NCBI GenBank assembly: GCA_004299235.1
Contig: SCQL01000009.1
Location: 1-64,000, forward strand
DNA from: a bacterium
GTDB taxonomy: Bacteria > Chloroflexota > Dormibacteria > Dormibacterales > Dormibacteraceae
Length of the DNA: 64,000 nucleotides
Direction of reading: 5' to 3'
The first letter of the stretch is position 1. The number at the start of each line of letters is the position of its first letter. Below the pieces are notes generated by a model. It ran no database searches. It was given only the letters and a program-made list of their open reading frames with translations, and was not told where the DNA came from. Of the stretch, positions 9,862 through 16,575 are shown one piece after another. The translations under genes and the position numbers were made by a program.

Positions 9862-9946
9862 GGGGAGCAGTTTCGCTCTCGATTGCACCAAAGTCCGACC
9901 AGGCCCGGATTGCCTTGAGGTCAGCGGTGTCGGCGAAGATTTCCAT
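9854..9946 (-). pseudogene. truncated transaldolase/fructose-6-phosphate aldolase-like N-terminus (30 codons)
   Basis: A 30-codon minus-strand frame with ATG at 9946 and a good Shine-Dalgarno (AGGAG complement at 9954-9958, 7 nt spacing). The peptide MEIFADTADLKAIRAWSDFG matches the first strand and helix of the TalC/Fsa transaldolase family, where M-x-x-F-x-DTA-D/N-x-x-x-I includes the conserved active-site Asp of strand 1. The next expected block (VDGVTTNPTL) is missing; the frame diverges and stops at TGA 9854-9856, inside the start region of the sugar transferase. I read it as the stump of a gene interrupted by the EPS island. It may still be translated as a leader that couples to the GTG at 9861. 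Homology over about 20 residues is suggestive, not proof. Confidence 0.5.
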
Positions 9947-10378
9947 CGAAAGTCTCCTGGTACGACTTACCCTTCATAAACGAACGCCTTAAGGCCCACG
10001 TTGGAACCTTGCCGTCAGGAGTGCTTGTGTGGCGAGCCACGCGTGCTAAAATAGCCGATTGCTCAGGGCCCCCCAGATGGTCGACGACGGCGTGTAGCAC
10101 CCACTTGCCTCGGCCATAAGCTAACCGATCTGATCCAAGGATGCTCGACCTAGTAAGCCAAGTAATTATGGGCCTCACTGAACAAGTCACAACTCACTGC
10201 CCGAAAGGCAGCTTGCCTTGGACATGAGGATCCTCGGTCCCACGGTGCACGCTCGGGTCGCCTCCGATTCAGATGAGTCAAGCTCCACCTAGCGTCCGAG
10301 CCGCCAAGTCGCCGAGCCCAAGAGCCAAGTTGGCTCCAAGCTGGTGCTTGGGACCTCGCGACAACCCTGGGCGGGACG
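9947..10378. other. 432 bp intergenic region at the edge of the lower-GC EPS island
   Basis: No supportable gene. An 89-codon minus-strand frame (9921-10190) shows no family resemblance, and its last codons overlap the transaldolase remnant in another frame. Composition is close to the left island (52% GC at 9961-10020), and the transition to high GC comes at about 10,380, where the BY-kinase gene ends. The stretch includes a possible leftward promoter at 10165-10192 and probably carries the control region for the EPS operon. Confidence 0.5.
10165..10192 (-). promoter_or_regulatory. possible sigma70-type promoter for the leftward EPS operon
   Basis: Read leftward, TTGTGA (10192-10187) and CATAAT (10170-10165) are separated by 16 bp. 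It lies about 220 bp upstream of the transaldolase remnant and in the only sizeable spacer before the operon. Both boxes are close to, but not at, consensus, and the region is AT-richer than the genome, so a chance match is possible. Confidence 0.3.
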
Positions 10379-11812
10379 TTACGAGGTTTTGACTTGGGTC
10401 GAGGCAGGCTCTGGCTCGGAGGCCATTGAGCCATTCGATGCGGCCCGCCCGTTCGCGGGGGTGGTGTAGTAGCCATAGGTGTACGCATACGAGCCGGCGG
10501 ACGCACGCACCTTGTTCATCACGGCGCCGGCCGTGCGTGCTCCCACGCGATCGAGCATCTGCTTGGCGTGCCGCAGGGCCGGGAATGTGGTGCGGCCCTG
10601 TTCGACGACGACGATGGTTCCGTTTGCGAAAGCCGCAAGAATCAAAGCATCGGTGACCGCGTTGACCGGAGGCGTGTCGACGATCACGTAGTTGAAAAAG
10701 GACCGCAGGCGGTCCATCAGCTCCCTCATGCGAGCGGAGCCGAGCATTTCGGACGGGTTGGGGGGAGTGGGGCCCGACGTCAGCAGCCAGAGGTTGGCGA
10801 CCGAGTCCACCGGGGTCACAGCTTCCTCTTCGCCGACGTCTTGCACGATGAGATTCGTCAACCCGACGTTGCGAATCCGGCCGAAGATCCGGTGCTGCGA
10901 AGGCCGCCGGAAGTCGGCATCGATGAGGAGCGTCTTGTATCCCGAATGCGCCAGGGCCACGGCGAGGTTGGCGGCCGTCCGCGATTTGCCCTCACCTGCG
11001 CCGGCCGACGTGATGACGATTTCCTTGAGCTCTTGATCGATCGTCGAGTAGAGGAGGCTGGTTCGCAGCGCCTTGTACGCTTCGGCCGCGGGCGACTGAT
11101 CCACCAGCGTCACGAGCTCACCCCGTTTGCCGGTGCCCGCGGCCTGGTAGGCGATGTGGCCGATGGCAACGAGCCCCGAGCGCTCGGTGAGGTCTTCGTC
11201 GCTCTTGACCGATTGGTCGAGGTAGTCGAGGAGGAAAGCCAACCCGATCGCGAGCAACAGACCCGCGGCGAACGCGACTGCGATGTTGAGCGTCTTGTTC
11301 GGTGAAACCGGCCGATCCGGCAGGACGGCCGGCGAGGTGACGACCAGGTTGTCCGCCGTCGAGACCTGGGCCGCCTGCGCCTGGGTGCGCTTGACGGTGT
11401 CGGTGAAGTCCGAGACCAGTTGGTTGGCGATGTCCCGCGCGACCGCGGGATTGGTGTCCTTGACGGCGACGTCCAGCAGCAGGGTGTTGGGCTGGGGGGT
11501 GACCTTGATCTTCTTCAGCAGGTCTTCGTACCGCAACCCAAGCCCAAGCTCCGAGTCGACCGAGTCCAGGATCGGGCGCTGGGTCATCCAGTCCGCGTAG
11601 GTGCGCAGGACCTGGTCGCTCGTGAGAGCGGCGGTCGTGGGATCTGTGGAGGTGATCGGCTGGGCCGGTCTGACGTACAACGAGACGTGGGCCTCGTAGA
11701 CGGGCGGGAGCATATAACTCACAATCCCTGCCGCGGCCGCAGCGACGAGCGGGCAGACGACGATCATCCACAGCCGCTGGCGGATGACGCGGAGATATCT
11801 GGTCAGTTCCAT
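10379..11812 (-). CDS. fused Wzz/CpsC chain-length regulator and CpsD-type BY-kinase
   Basis: 477 residues. Residues 1-200 form a Wzz domain: a helix near 14-34, an extracytoplasmic region, the PVSPNKTLN proline motif at 168-176, and a second helix near 177-196. Residues 225-477 are a bacterial tyrosine kinase: Walker A GAGEGKS (271-277), Walker A' LLIDAD (295-300) and Walker B VIVDTPP (376-382). The tail has a tyrosine cluster, YAYTYGYY (442-449), as used for autophosphorylation. Such proteins control EPS chain length and export through cycles of phosphorylation and oligomerisation. Fusion in one chain is the proteobacterial Wzc arrangement; Firmicutes split it into CpsC and CpsD. It is transcribed leftward, divergent from a PHP phosphoesterase. 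Its GC matches the main chromosome, unlike the operon to its left. Confidence 0.92.
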   Translation of the reverse strand: MELTRYLRVIRQRLWMIVVCPLVAAAAAGIVSYMLPPVYEAHVSLYVRPAQPITSTDPTTAALTSDQVLRTYADWMTQRPILDSVDSELGLGLRYEDLLKKIKVTPQPNTLLLDVAVKDTNPAVARDIANQLVSDFTDTVKRTQAQAAQVSTADNLVVTSPAVLPDRPVSPNKTLNIAVAFAAGLLLAIGLAFLLDYLDQSVKSDEDLTERSGLVAIGHIAYQAAGTGKRGELVTLVDQSPAAEAYKALRTSLLYSTIDQELKEIVITSAGAGEGKSRTAANLAVALAHSGYKTLLIDADFRRPSQHRIFGRIRNVGLTNLIVQDVGEEEAVTPVDSVANLWLLTSGPTPPNPSEMLGSARMRELMDRLRSFFNYVIVDTPPVNAVTDALILAAFANGTIVVVEQGRTTFPALRHAKQMLDRVGARTAGAVMNKVRASAGSYAYTYGYYTTPANGRAASNGSMASEPEPASTQVKTS

Positions 11813-11879
11813 AAGTCGGTCCCTAAACGCGAACCCAAGTGAACGGTGATCGTAGCTCGCGCGATGGTATATCAGGGCC

Positions 11880-12536
11880 GTGCTTTTTGGTGCGCGGCGG
11901 GAATTGATCAGGGTCGACCTTCACGTTCACAGCTCGGCTTCTTTCGACTGCGGGGTCGAACCGGAGCAGGTGGCGGCGGCATGCCGGCGGCTCGGCCTTG
12001 CCCCCGTTTTCCTCACCGACCACGACTCCATCGAGGGCGCCCTTCGCTTGCGAGCCTGCGAACGGGTCGTTGTCGGGGAGGAGGTGCTGACCAGCGGCGG
12101 TGAGCTGATCGGCCTTTTCTTACGGGAGCGGATTCCGGCGGGCCTCTCTCCGAAAGAGACGGCGGCGCGGATCAAGCACCAGGGGGGCCTTGTCTACCTG
12201 GAGCACCCATACGACCCCACCCGGCGCCACCTCAGCGAGGAAGCGATCGAGGATCTCGCGGACCTCATCGACATCGTCGAAGTGTTCAACGGGCGTTCTG
12301 ATGGGAAGGCCAACCGCCGCGCCGAGGAGCTGTGCGGCATCCTGGGCGCGGCGCCGGGAGCCGGGTCGGATGCCCATTCCACCGCCGACCTCGGTTCGGT
12401 GTATGTCGAGATGCAGGACTTCGAGGGAGCTTCCGACTTCCTGGCCAAGCTGCGCGACGCCAAGATCGTCGTCGGTCGCAGCAAGCTGTTGCTTACCGCC
12501 CAGGCAAAACTAGGGCCTAAGATTCGGCGGCGATGA
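11880..12536 (+). CDS. PHP-domain metal-dependent phosphoesterase
   Basis: 218 residues. Metal-binding motifs in order are DLHVHS (about 13-18), TDHDS (about 45-49), EHPYD (about 104-108) and GSDAHS (about 161-166), the TrpH/YciV-like PHP set. It is shorter than YciV (about 290). Substrate is unknown: YciV relatives are nucleases or nucleotidases, while PHP proteins of the CpsB type remove phosphate from EPS tyrosine kinases. It is divergent from the Wzz/BY-kinase gene with a 67 bp spacer, so a cognate phosphatase role is tempting, but the sequence looks more like TrpH than CpsB. GTG at 11880 is taken as start; a TTG eight codons later would begin immediately before RVDLHVHS and is equally likely. 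Confidence 0.85.
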   Translation: MLFGARRELIRVDLHVHSSASFDCGVEPEQVAAACRRLGLAPVFLTDHDSIEGALRLRACERVVVGEEVLTSGGELIGLFLRERIPAGLSPKETAARIKHQGGLVYLEHPYDPTRRHLSEEAIEDLADLIDIVEVFNGRSDGKANRRAEELCGILGAAPGAGSDAHSTADLGSVYVEMQDFEGASDFLAKLRDAKIVVGRSKLLLTAQAKLGPKIRRR

Positions 12537-13633
12537 ACTCGCCTTTGTCGACGCGGTGGCTGGAGCTGGTCGCGATTCCGCTCGTTGCGCTCGTCATCGG
12601 CATCGGCGTGGCCGTCGCCTCGAGCCCCAGCTCGCTGGTTCGGGGTCTGCGCGCCACTGGTACGCCGGTCCTGCCGTCACCCACCCCGACGCCGGTAAGT
12701 GCGTCGCCGGCGCCGTCGGTCACCGCGCCTGGGGTTCTCGGCAAGGCCCCGATGCTGATCGCAGCTGGAACGCAGTCTCTGGCGGGCGTGACCCCCGGCC
12801 GGGCGGCGGCCTCGGCGGACGGCGGGAAGACGTGGAGCACTCTGGTGCCGCCGGCCGGGGCCTCGGGCATCGCGCTCGATCCCGGCAATCCGCAGCACGG
12901 GATCACCGGCGGATCCGCAATCCAGTTCACCGTCGACGACGGCGCCACCTGGAAGGCTGTGGTGGCGCCTCCGCCTGCCGGCGGCCCCTTCCAGGTGCTC
13001 GAGGTGAGCCCATTCGACGGCCGCGTCTGGTACTTCCTCCACCGGGGAAAGCTGCTCAGGACGCGCGACGCCTCCGCGACCTGGCGCGACATCCCGGGCT
13101 TGCCGCTGCTATCCAACCCGGTGCTGGCCGCGGGGCCGGTGTTCGGGGAATTCTTCCTGGCCTCGGGCGACCGGGTGTTCGATTTGATCGACAACGGGCA
13201 GCAGGTCACCGAGCGGCCGTCCCTGCCGAATGGGGTCGGCGTCACGGCTCTGGCCGCGATCGGCGGTGGACCGGCCAGCCTGGTCGCACGTGACGGTGAC
13301 GGCGCGTTGTATGTGCTCGAAGGCACGCAGTGGGTGGCGGTGAGCGGTGCACCCGGCGGCCCGATCGCGGCCGGCGGGAACGGCGCGATCCTCGCCGGCG
13401 ACGGCACCGGCAAGCTCGGATCACCCGGATCGATCAGCTTCAGCGTGGACGACGGCGCCACCTGGCATCCCGCCGCCGGACTCCCGTACGACCAGAGCGT
13501 CGAAGCTCTGGCCGGCCAGCCCGATTCGACCACCTTCTTCGCGTATTGCTACGGGGGGGACGTGTATTCGTCGACCGATGGTGGCCGCGATTGGACGCTG
13601 CTGGCGAGGGCGCTGCGCTCCAGCGCGGGTTAA
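12533..13633 (+). CDS. membrane-anchored Asp-box (BNR) beta-propeller protein
   Basis: 366 residues. A single N-terminal helix (about 10-30) is followed by a Pro/Thr/Ser linker (PSPTPTPVS) and then five Asp-box repeats: SADGGKTW, TVDDGATW, TRDASATW, SVDDGATW and STDGGRDW. Spacing is irregular, as in sialidase-like and YCF48-like propellers. No catalytic signature is visible. It is probably exposed outside the cytoplasmic membrane, binding a ligand or partner. Its ATG overlaps the PHP stop by 4 bp (ATGA), so the two are co-translated, which links this propeller functionally to the PHP enzyme and perhaps to the EPS machinery. I know no specific function. Confidence 0.75.
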   Translation: MNSPLSTRWLELVAIPLVALVIGIGVAVASSPSSLVRGLRATGTPVLPSPTPTPVSASPAPSVTAPGVLGKAPMLIAAGTQSLAGVTPGRAAASADGGKTWSTLVPPAGASGIALDPGNPQHGITGGSAIQFTVDDGATWKAVVAPPPAGGPFQVLEVSPFDGRVWYFLHRGKLLRTRDASATWRDIPGLPLLSNPVLAAGPVFGEFFLASGDRVFDLIDNGQQVTERPSLPNGVGVTALAAIGGGPASLVARDGDGALYVLEGTQWVAVSGAPGGPIAAGGNGAILAGDGTGKLGSPGSISFSVDDGATWHPAAGLPYDQSVEALAGQPDSTTFFAYCYGGDVYSSTDGGRDWTLLARALRSSAG

Positions 13634-13672
13634 GTCTTGATTAAGCGCGTGGCCTTTGCGGCTAGCGGCGAC

Positions 13673-13701
13673 TTGACACCCGGAGCGGATCATGCTTACA
13701 T
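13673..13701 (+). promoter_or_regulatory. sigma70-type promoter of the first LDxYGGxHPF repeat gene
   Basis: TTGACA (13673-13678), 17 bp spacer, TTACAT (13696-13701). The -35 is perfect consensus and the spacing optimal. It lies about 115 bp before the chosen start at 13818, which leaves a long 5' leader. A similar box pair precedes the GH18 gene at 16576. Confidence 0.6.
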
Positions 13702-13817
13702 CGGGCCCAATCCCACGTGTCCGGGAGATTGGTTAATGCGTATTGGGCCTATTTCCCCATGACTTGGTGCCCAGGACGAGATTCCGTAAGCGGGTGCTCT
13801 TTCAGGCGGAGGTGCTG

Positions 13818-14777
13818 ATGGTCAGGAAAGCTGTGAGACGGGGTTTACCCGGACTGTTCGTGACTGGCGTGCTGGCCGCTGCAGTCCTCCTTCCGGTGGG
13901 GTCGGCATTGGCTGGGCCAAGTCTGTGCTATGCCTACCCGCCGTGCCAGATCTACACGACCGAGGCCTTTGGCGGAGTGCACCCCGATGGGGGCAGCCCG
14001 GCGATCACCAACGAACCAACCTTCGGCTCGCCGTTGGCTCGGGCTTCGCACCCGATGCCGGGCACGCCTGGGGTCGGATTGGTCCTGGACGCGTACGGCG
14101 GTCTCCACCCCTACGGGACACCCGCGGTCACCCCTTCTCAGTATCCCTACTACCCCGGCGTTGACATCGCCCGCGACTTCGTCTTCGCCTCCGCCACCGG
14201 CGGCTACGAGCTCGACGGCTACGGCGGCATCCACCCGTTCTCGGTAAACGGGGGCGCGCTGCCGGCGGCTCCGGTCAATTACCCCTACTTCACCGGAAAC
14301 GACGTCGCCCGGAAGATCGTTCTTCTCGCTGATGGCAAGGACGGCTATGTGTTGGACATCCACGGCGGCATCCACCCCTGGGCAGCCTCCGGCGGTACAT
14401 TGCCGGTCGCACCCGCTCAGTACGGCTACTGGGCCGGCGCCAACGTGGCGCGAGACGTCTGGGTCGATCCGGCCGCCACGATCGCTGGGGCCAGCGGCTA
14501 CGTGCTGGACCTTTACGGCGGCTTTCACGCATTCTGGGGCGGCACCGCGGCTGCTCCCGCGGCGATCGTGAACTATCCCTACTGGGCCGGGAGCGATCTC
14601 GCGCGCGCGTTCTGGTTCTCTCCCGGTTCCATGCCGAGCGCAAGCTTCGGCTACGTGCTTGACGCCTACGGCGGCATCCACCCGTTTGCCGGTTCGGGGC
14701 AGGCCTTGCCGCCTCCAATCTTCCCGTTCGGCTACTGGAACGGCCGGGACCTCGCCCGCGCGCTCTTCGGCGGATAG
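13818..14777 (+). CDS. secreted six-repeat LDxYGGxHPF protein (stand-alone domain)
   Basis: 319 residues from ATG 13818, which has a GGAGG site at 13808-13812; an in-frame start at 13743 would add 25 residues ahead of the signal peptide. A signal peptide ends near residue 33 (LPVGSALAGPS). The rest is one domain of six repeats with cores EAFGGVHP, LDAYGGLHPY, LDGYGGIHPF, LDIHGGIHPW, LDLYGGFHAF and LDAYGGIHPF. Between cores sits a second conserved piece such as YPYYPGVDIARDFVF or YGYWAGANVARDVWV. The first repeat lacks this piece and the protein ends with one (FGYWNGRDLARALFGG), which suggests ring closure as in a six-bladed propeller. No enzyme motif. I know no named family for it. It is the minimal form of a domain found on three other proteins here, and is closest to the C-terminus of the 40781-43126 product (shared CQIYT and NEPTF pieces). 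Confidence 0.8.
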   Translation: MVRKAVRRGLPGLFVTGVLAAAVLLPVGSALAGPSLCYAYPPCQIYTTEAFGGVHPDGGSPAITNEPTFGSPLARASHPMPGTPGVGLVLDAYGGLHPYGTPAVTPSQYPYYPGVDIARDFVFASATGGYELDGYGGIHPFSVNGGALPAAPVNYPYFTGNDVARKIVLLADGKDGYVLDIHGGIHPWAASGGTLPVAPAQYGYWAGANVARDVWVDPAATIAGASGYVLDLYGGFHAFWGGTAAAPAAIVNYPYWAGSDLARAFWFSPGSMPSASFGYVLDAYGGIHPFAGSGQALPPPIFPFGYWNGRDLARALFGG

Positions 14778-14789
14778 CCTCACCTCTGT

Positions 14790-14817
14790 CCCGGGGCGAG
14801 AGCGATCTCGCCCCGGG
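14790..14817 (+). terminator. strong hairpin, probable terminator after the repeat gene
   Basis: A perfect 12 bp stem (CCCGGGGCGAGA / TCTCGCCCCGGG) with a GCGA loop, 13 nt after the stop codon. There is no T-run after it, so it may work as a hairpin-only terminator or an RNA-stabilising structure. The 16-nt core GCGAGAGCGATCTCGC recurs exactly at 16409-16424. Confidence 0.6.
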
Positions 14818-14845
14818 ATTGCACCCACAAGAGCCGACCGTCACC

Positions 14846-14854
14846 TGATATAAG
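14846..14854 (+). promoter_or_regulatory. possible extended -10 promoter element
   Basis: TGATATAAG (14846-14854) fits an extended -10 (TGnTATAAT with one mismatch), 15 bp before the ATG at 14870. No good -35 is seen at 16-18 bp upstream. A transcript from here would have a very short leader. Confidence 0.35.
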
Positions 14855-14869
14855 CTCAGGCCTCCCCAA

Positions 14870-16399
14870 ATGTCGCTCGCGCAAAGGGTCCGCCGCCTCG
14901 TGTCTTCGGAGGGATTCTCAGCGGCGATGGACGTTGAGCCCGCTCTCGCCAGCCGGGAATCCATCTGGCTGGTGCTGATTGGCTGCACGGTTGCCGTGCT
15001 CACCTTCATGGTCATTCAAGCGATCCCGACGCCCCTATTCCACCTGGGCCGTGAGTTGGAATTGAAAGCGACCGTCCAGACTTATCTGCAGACGGGCCTC
15101 CTCTTGGTCAAGCCGGCAGGCTCCGGTTCGTGGTACACGGCGATACCGGGCGCCACCGGTCTCATACCGGCGGCCTGGGATGATGACCCAGGCATCTACG
15201 TTGCCGCCTCGATTACGACCCGGCTCCTCGGCTCCGGCGATCCTCACCGCGGCCTCCAGGTGTTCATGGCTCTGCTCGCTGCCCTGCCCTGGATCTGGAT
15301 CCCGTTGACCATGGGCCGAGCCTTCAGAAGTTTTCGAGCCGGGGTCGCAAGCCTGGGGGCGCTGGCGGTGTCGGTGGGGCTTTCGCTTCCGCAATTGGTG
15401 CCGTTTGGGACCGACTACACGGCTTATGTGGAACCAAAAGCGGTTCCTGTGTATGCGGAATACGGCGCGGCGTCAGCGTGGCTCGTCCTTCTGGTTACGT
15501 TGCTTTTTCTGCTCTGGACGACGGCCCGGCGGCGGCCGATGTTGGCTCTCGCCCTGCTGAGCGTGGCGGCTGGCGTCGGGGCGGGGCTCGCGCACGGGAT
15601 GAGGTCTCTATCTGGCCTGGTCGTGATCGCAGCCGTTGGTGTTTTGATCTTTACGATCCCGAGGGGTCTGGCCTGGCGAGGCGCGGCCGTCGCGGTGGCG
15701 GTGCTTCTTGCCGCAGGTACGGTGTCGGCCTATACGTACGCGCTCAACGCCGGGCGTGCACGTGTCACACACATGAGCATGAGTAGCCTGCCAACGTCTC
15801 ATAACACCTGGCATCCTCTTTATCTCGGTCTCGCCTATACAGGCCCCGGGTTGGAGACGAACCCGCTCGGCATAATCTGGGACGACACCTACGCCTGGGC
15901 CCAAGCTCGGCAAGCCGATCCTGGGGTGGTGATCGGCAGCACGGAATATGACACGATCATCCGTCACCTCTATTTCCACGTCGTTCGCACGCACCCGGCT
16001 GTTGTGGCTTGGATGTACGTGCTCAAGGCTCGCGACACACTCCTGCAGGAATTGCGGCCCCTGATGGCTGCGCTCGCCGTCCTGGCCCTCGTATACCTTG
16101 CCGGTCGGCGCCGGCCACGTGAGCGCTGGATAGGTTCGGTGTTGGTGGCCGCCACCCTGCCCGGCGTCGCCTATGGGTTCGCTCCGCCGACACTCGTTAT
16201 GCCCCTCAGGTACTACTTCCTCGAGCTGACCGCATCGTTGAATGTGGTGCTGCTGGTGGGAGTGTCCTGGCTGGCCATTCAGGATCCACGGGCGGTCTTC
16301 AGTCGAATCGCCCGAGGGCTTACGCCGGGGCAAATACCAGGTGTGGCGGAAGAACGCGCCACGAGGGTTGCCGCCTCGGCGGACCGCACCAAGGTCTGA
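14870..16399 (+). CDS. polytopic membrane protein, GT-C-like, unknown function
   Basis: 509 residues with about 11-12 membrane helices; the first follows a 35-residue cytosolic N-terminus. A large polar segment after helix 1 includes RELELKATVQ and PAAWDDDPGIYVAAS, an acidic loop that resembles the catalytic-side loop of GT-C transferases in position, not in a recognised motif. A second outside loop lies at about 300-350. The C-terminus is cytosolic and polar. It could be a glycosyltransferase using a polyprenyl-phosphate sugar, given the surroundings, but I do not recognise the family. It is flanked on both sides by hairpins sharing the same core. Confidence 0.7.
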   Translation: MSLAQRVRRLVSSEGFSAAMDVEPALASRESIWLVLIGCTVAVLTFMVIQAIPTPLFHLGRELELKATVQTYLQTGLLLVKPAGSGSWYTAIPGATGLIPAAWDDDPGIYVAASITTRLLGSGDPHRGLQVFMALLAALPWIWIPLTMGRAFRSFRAGVASLGALAVSVGLSLPQLVPFGTDYTAYVEPKAVPVYAEYGAASAWLVLLVTLLFLLWTTARRRPMLALALLSVAAGVGAGLAHGMRSLSGLVVIAAVGVLIFTIPRGLAWRGAAVAVAVLLAAGTVSAYTYALNAGRARVTHMSMSSLPTSHNTWHPLYLGLAYTGPGLETNPLGIIWDDTYAWAQARQADPGVVIGSTEYDTIIRHLYFHVVRTHPAVVAWMYVLKARDTLLQELRPLMAALAVLALVYLAGRRRPRERWIGSVLVAATLPGVAYGFAPPTLVMPLRYYFLELTASLNVVLLVGVSWLAIQDPRAVFSRIARGLTPGQIPGVAEERATRVAASADRTKV

Positions 16400-16408
16400 A
16401 CTCCCGAT

Positions 16409-16424
16409 GCGAGAGCGATCTCGC
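16409..16424 (+). terminator. hairpin with core identical to that at 14796-14811
   Basis: GCGAGA-GCGA-TCTCGC, a 6 bp stem with 4 nt loop, 10 nt after the stop of the membrane protein gene and followed by a C/G run (16425-16436). The 16-nt core is identical to the core of the hairpin after the previous gene, but the outer stem is degraded here. It may be a terminator or a copied regulatory palindrome. Confidence 0.45.
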
Positions 16425-16508
16425 CCGGGGGCCCCCGATGTCGCGGCGCTCGAGGACTGAGTGGCCGGATCCTGCGTCAGGTCAGTCTCTCGGACCGGCG
16501 CGCCCGAT

Positions 16509-16537
16509 TTGACTCTCCTGGCGCCGTTGTGTACATT
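16509..16537 (+). promoter_or_regulatory. sigma70-type promoter of the first GH18/repeat gene
   Basis: TTGACT (16509-16514), 17 bp spacer, TACATT (16532-16537), 38 bp before the ATG at 16576. Box sequences and spacing resemble the promoter at 13673-13701, so the two repeat-protein genes may share control. Confidence 0.55.
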
Positions 16538-16575
16538 GGCAAACTCCTCAGGGTCGCCCGGAGTCACTGCAACGA

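Noticed and set aside
9921-10190. 89-codon minus-strand frame in the island spacer
   Set aside because: No recognised similarity, no Shine-Dalgarno, and it ends inside the transaldolase stump in another frame.
10568-11305. 245-codon frame antisense to the BY-kinase
   Set aside because: No signal, domain or Shine-Dalgarno; the opposite strand has Walker motifs in the right order.
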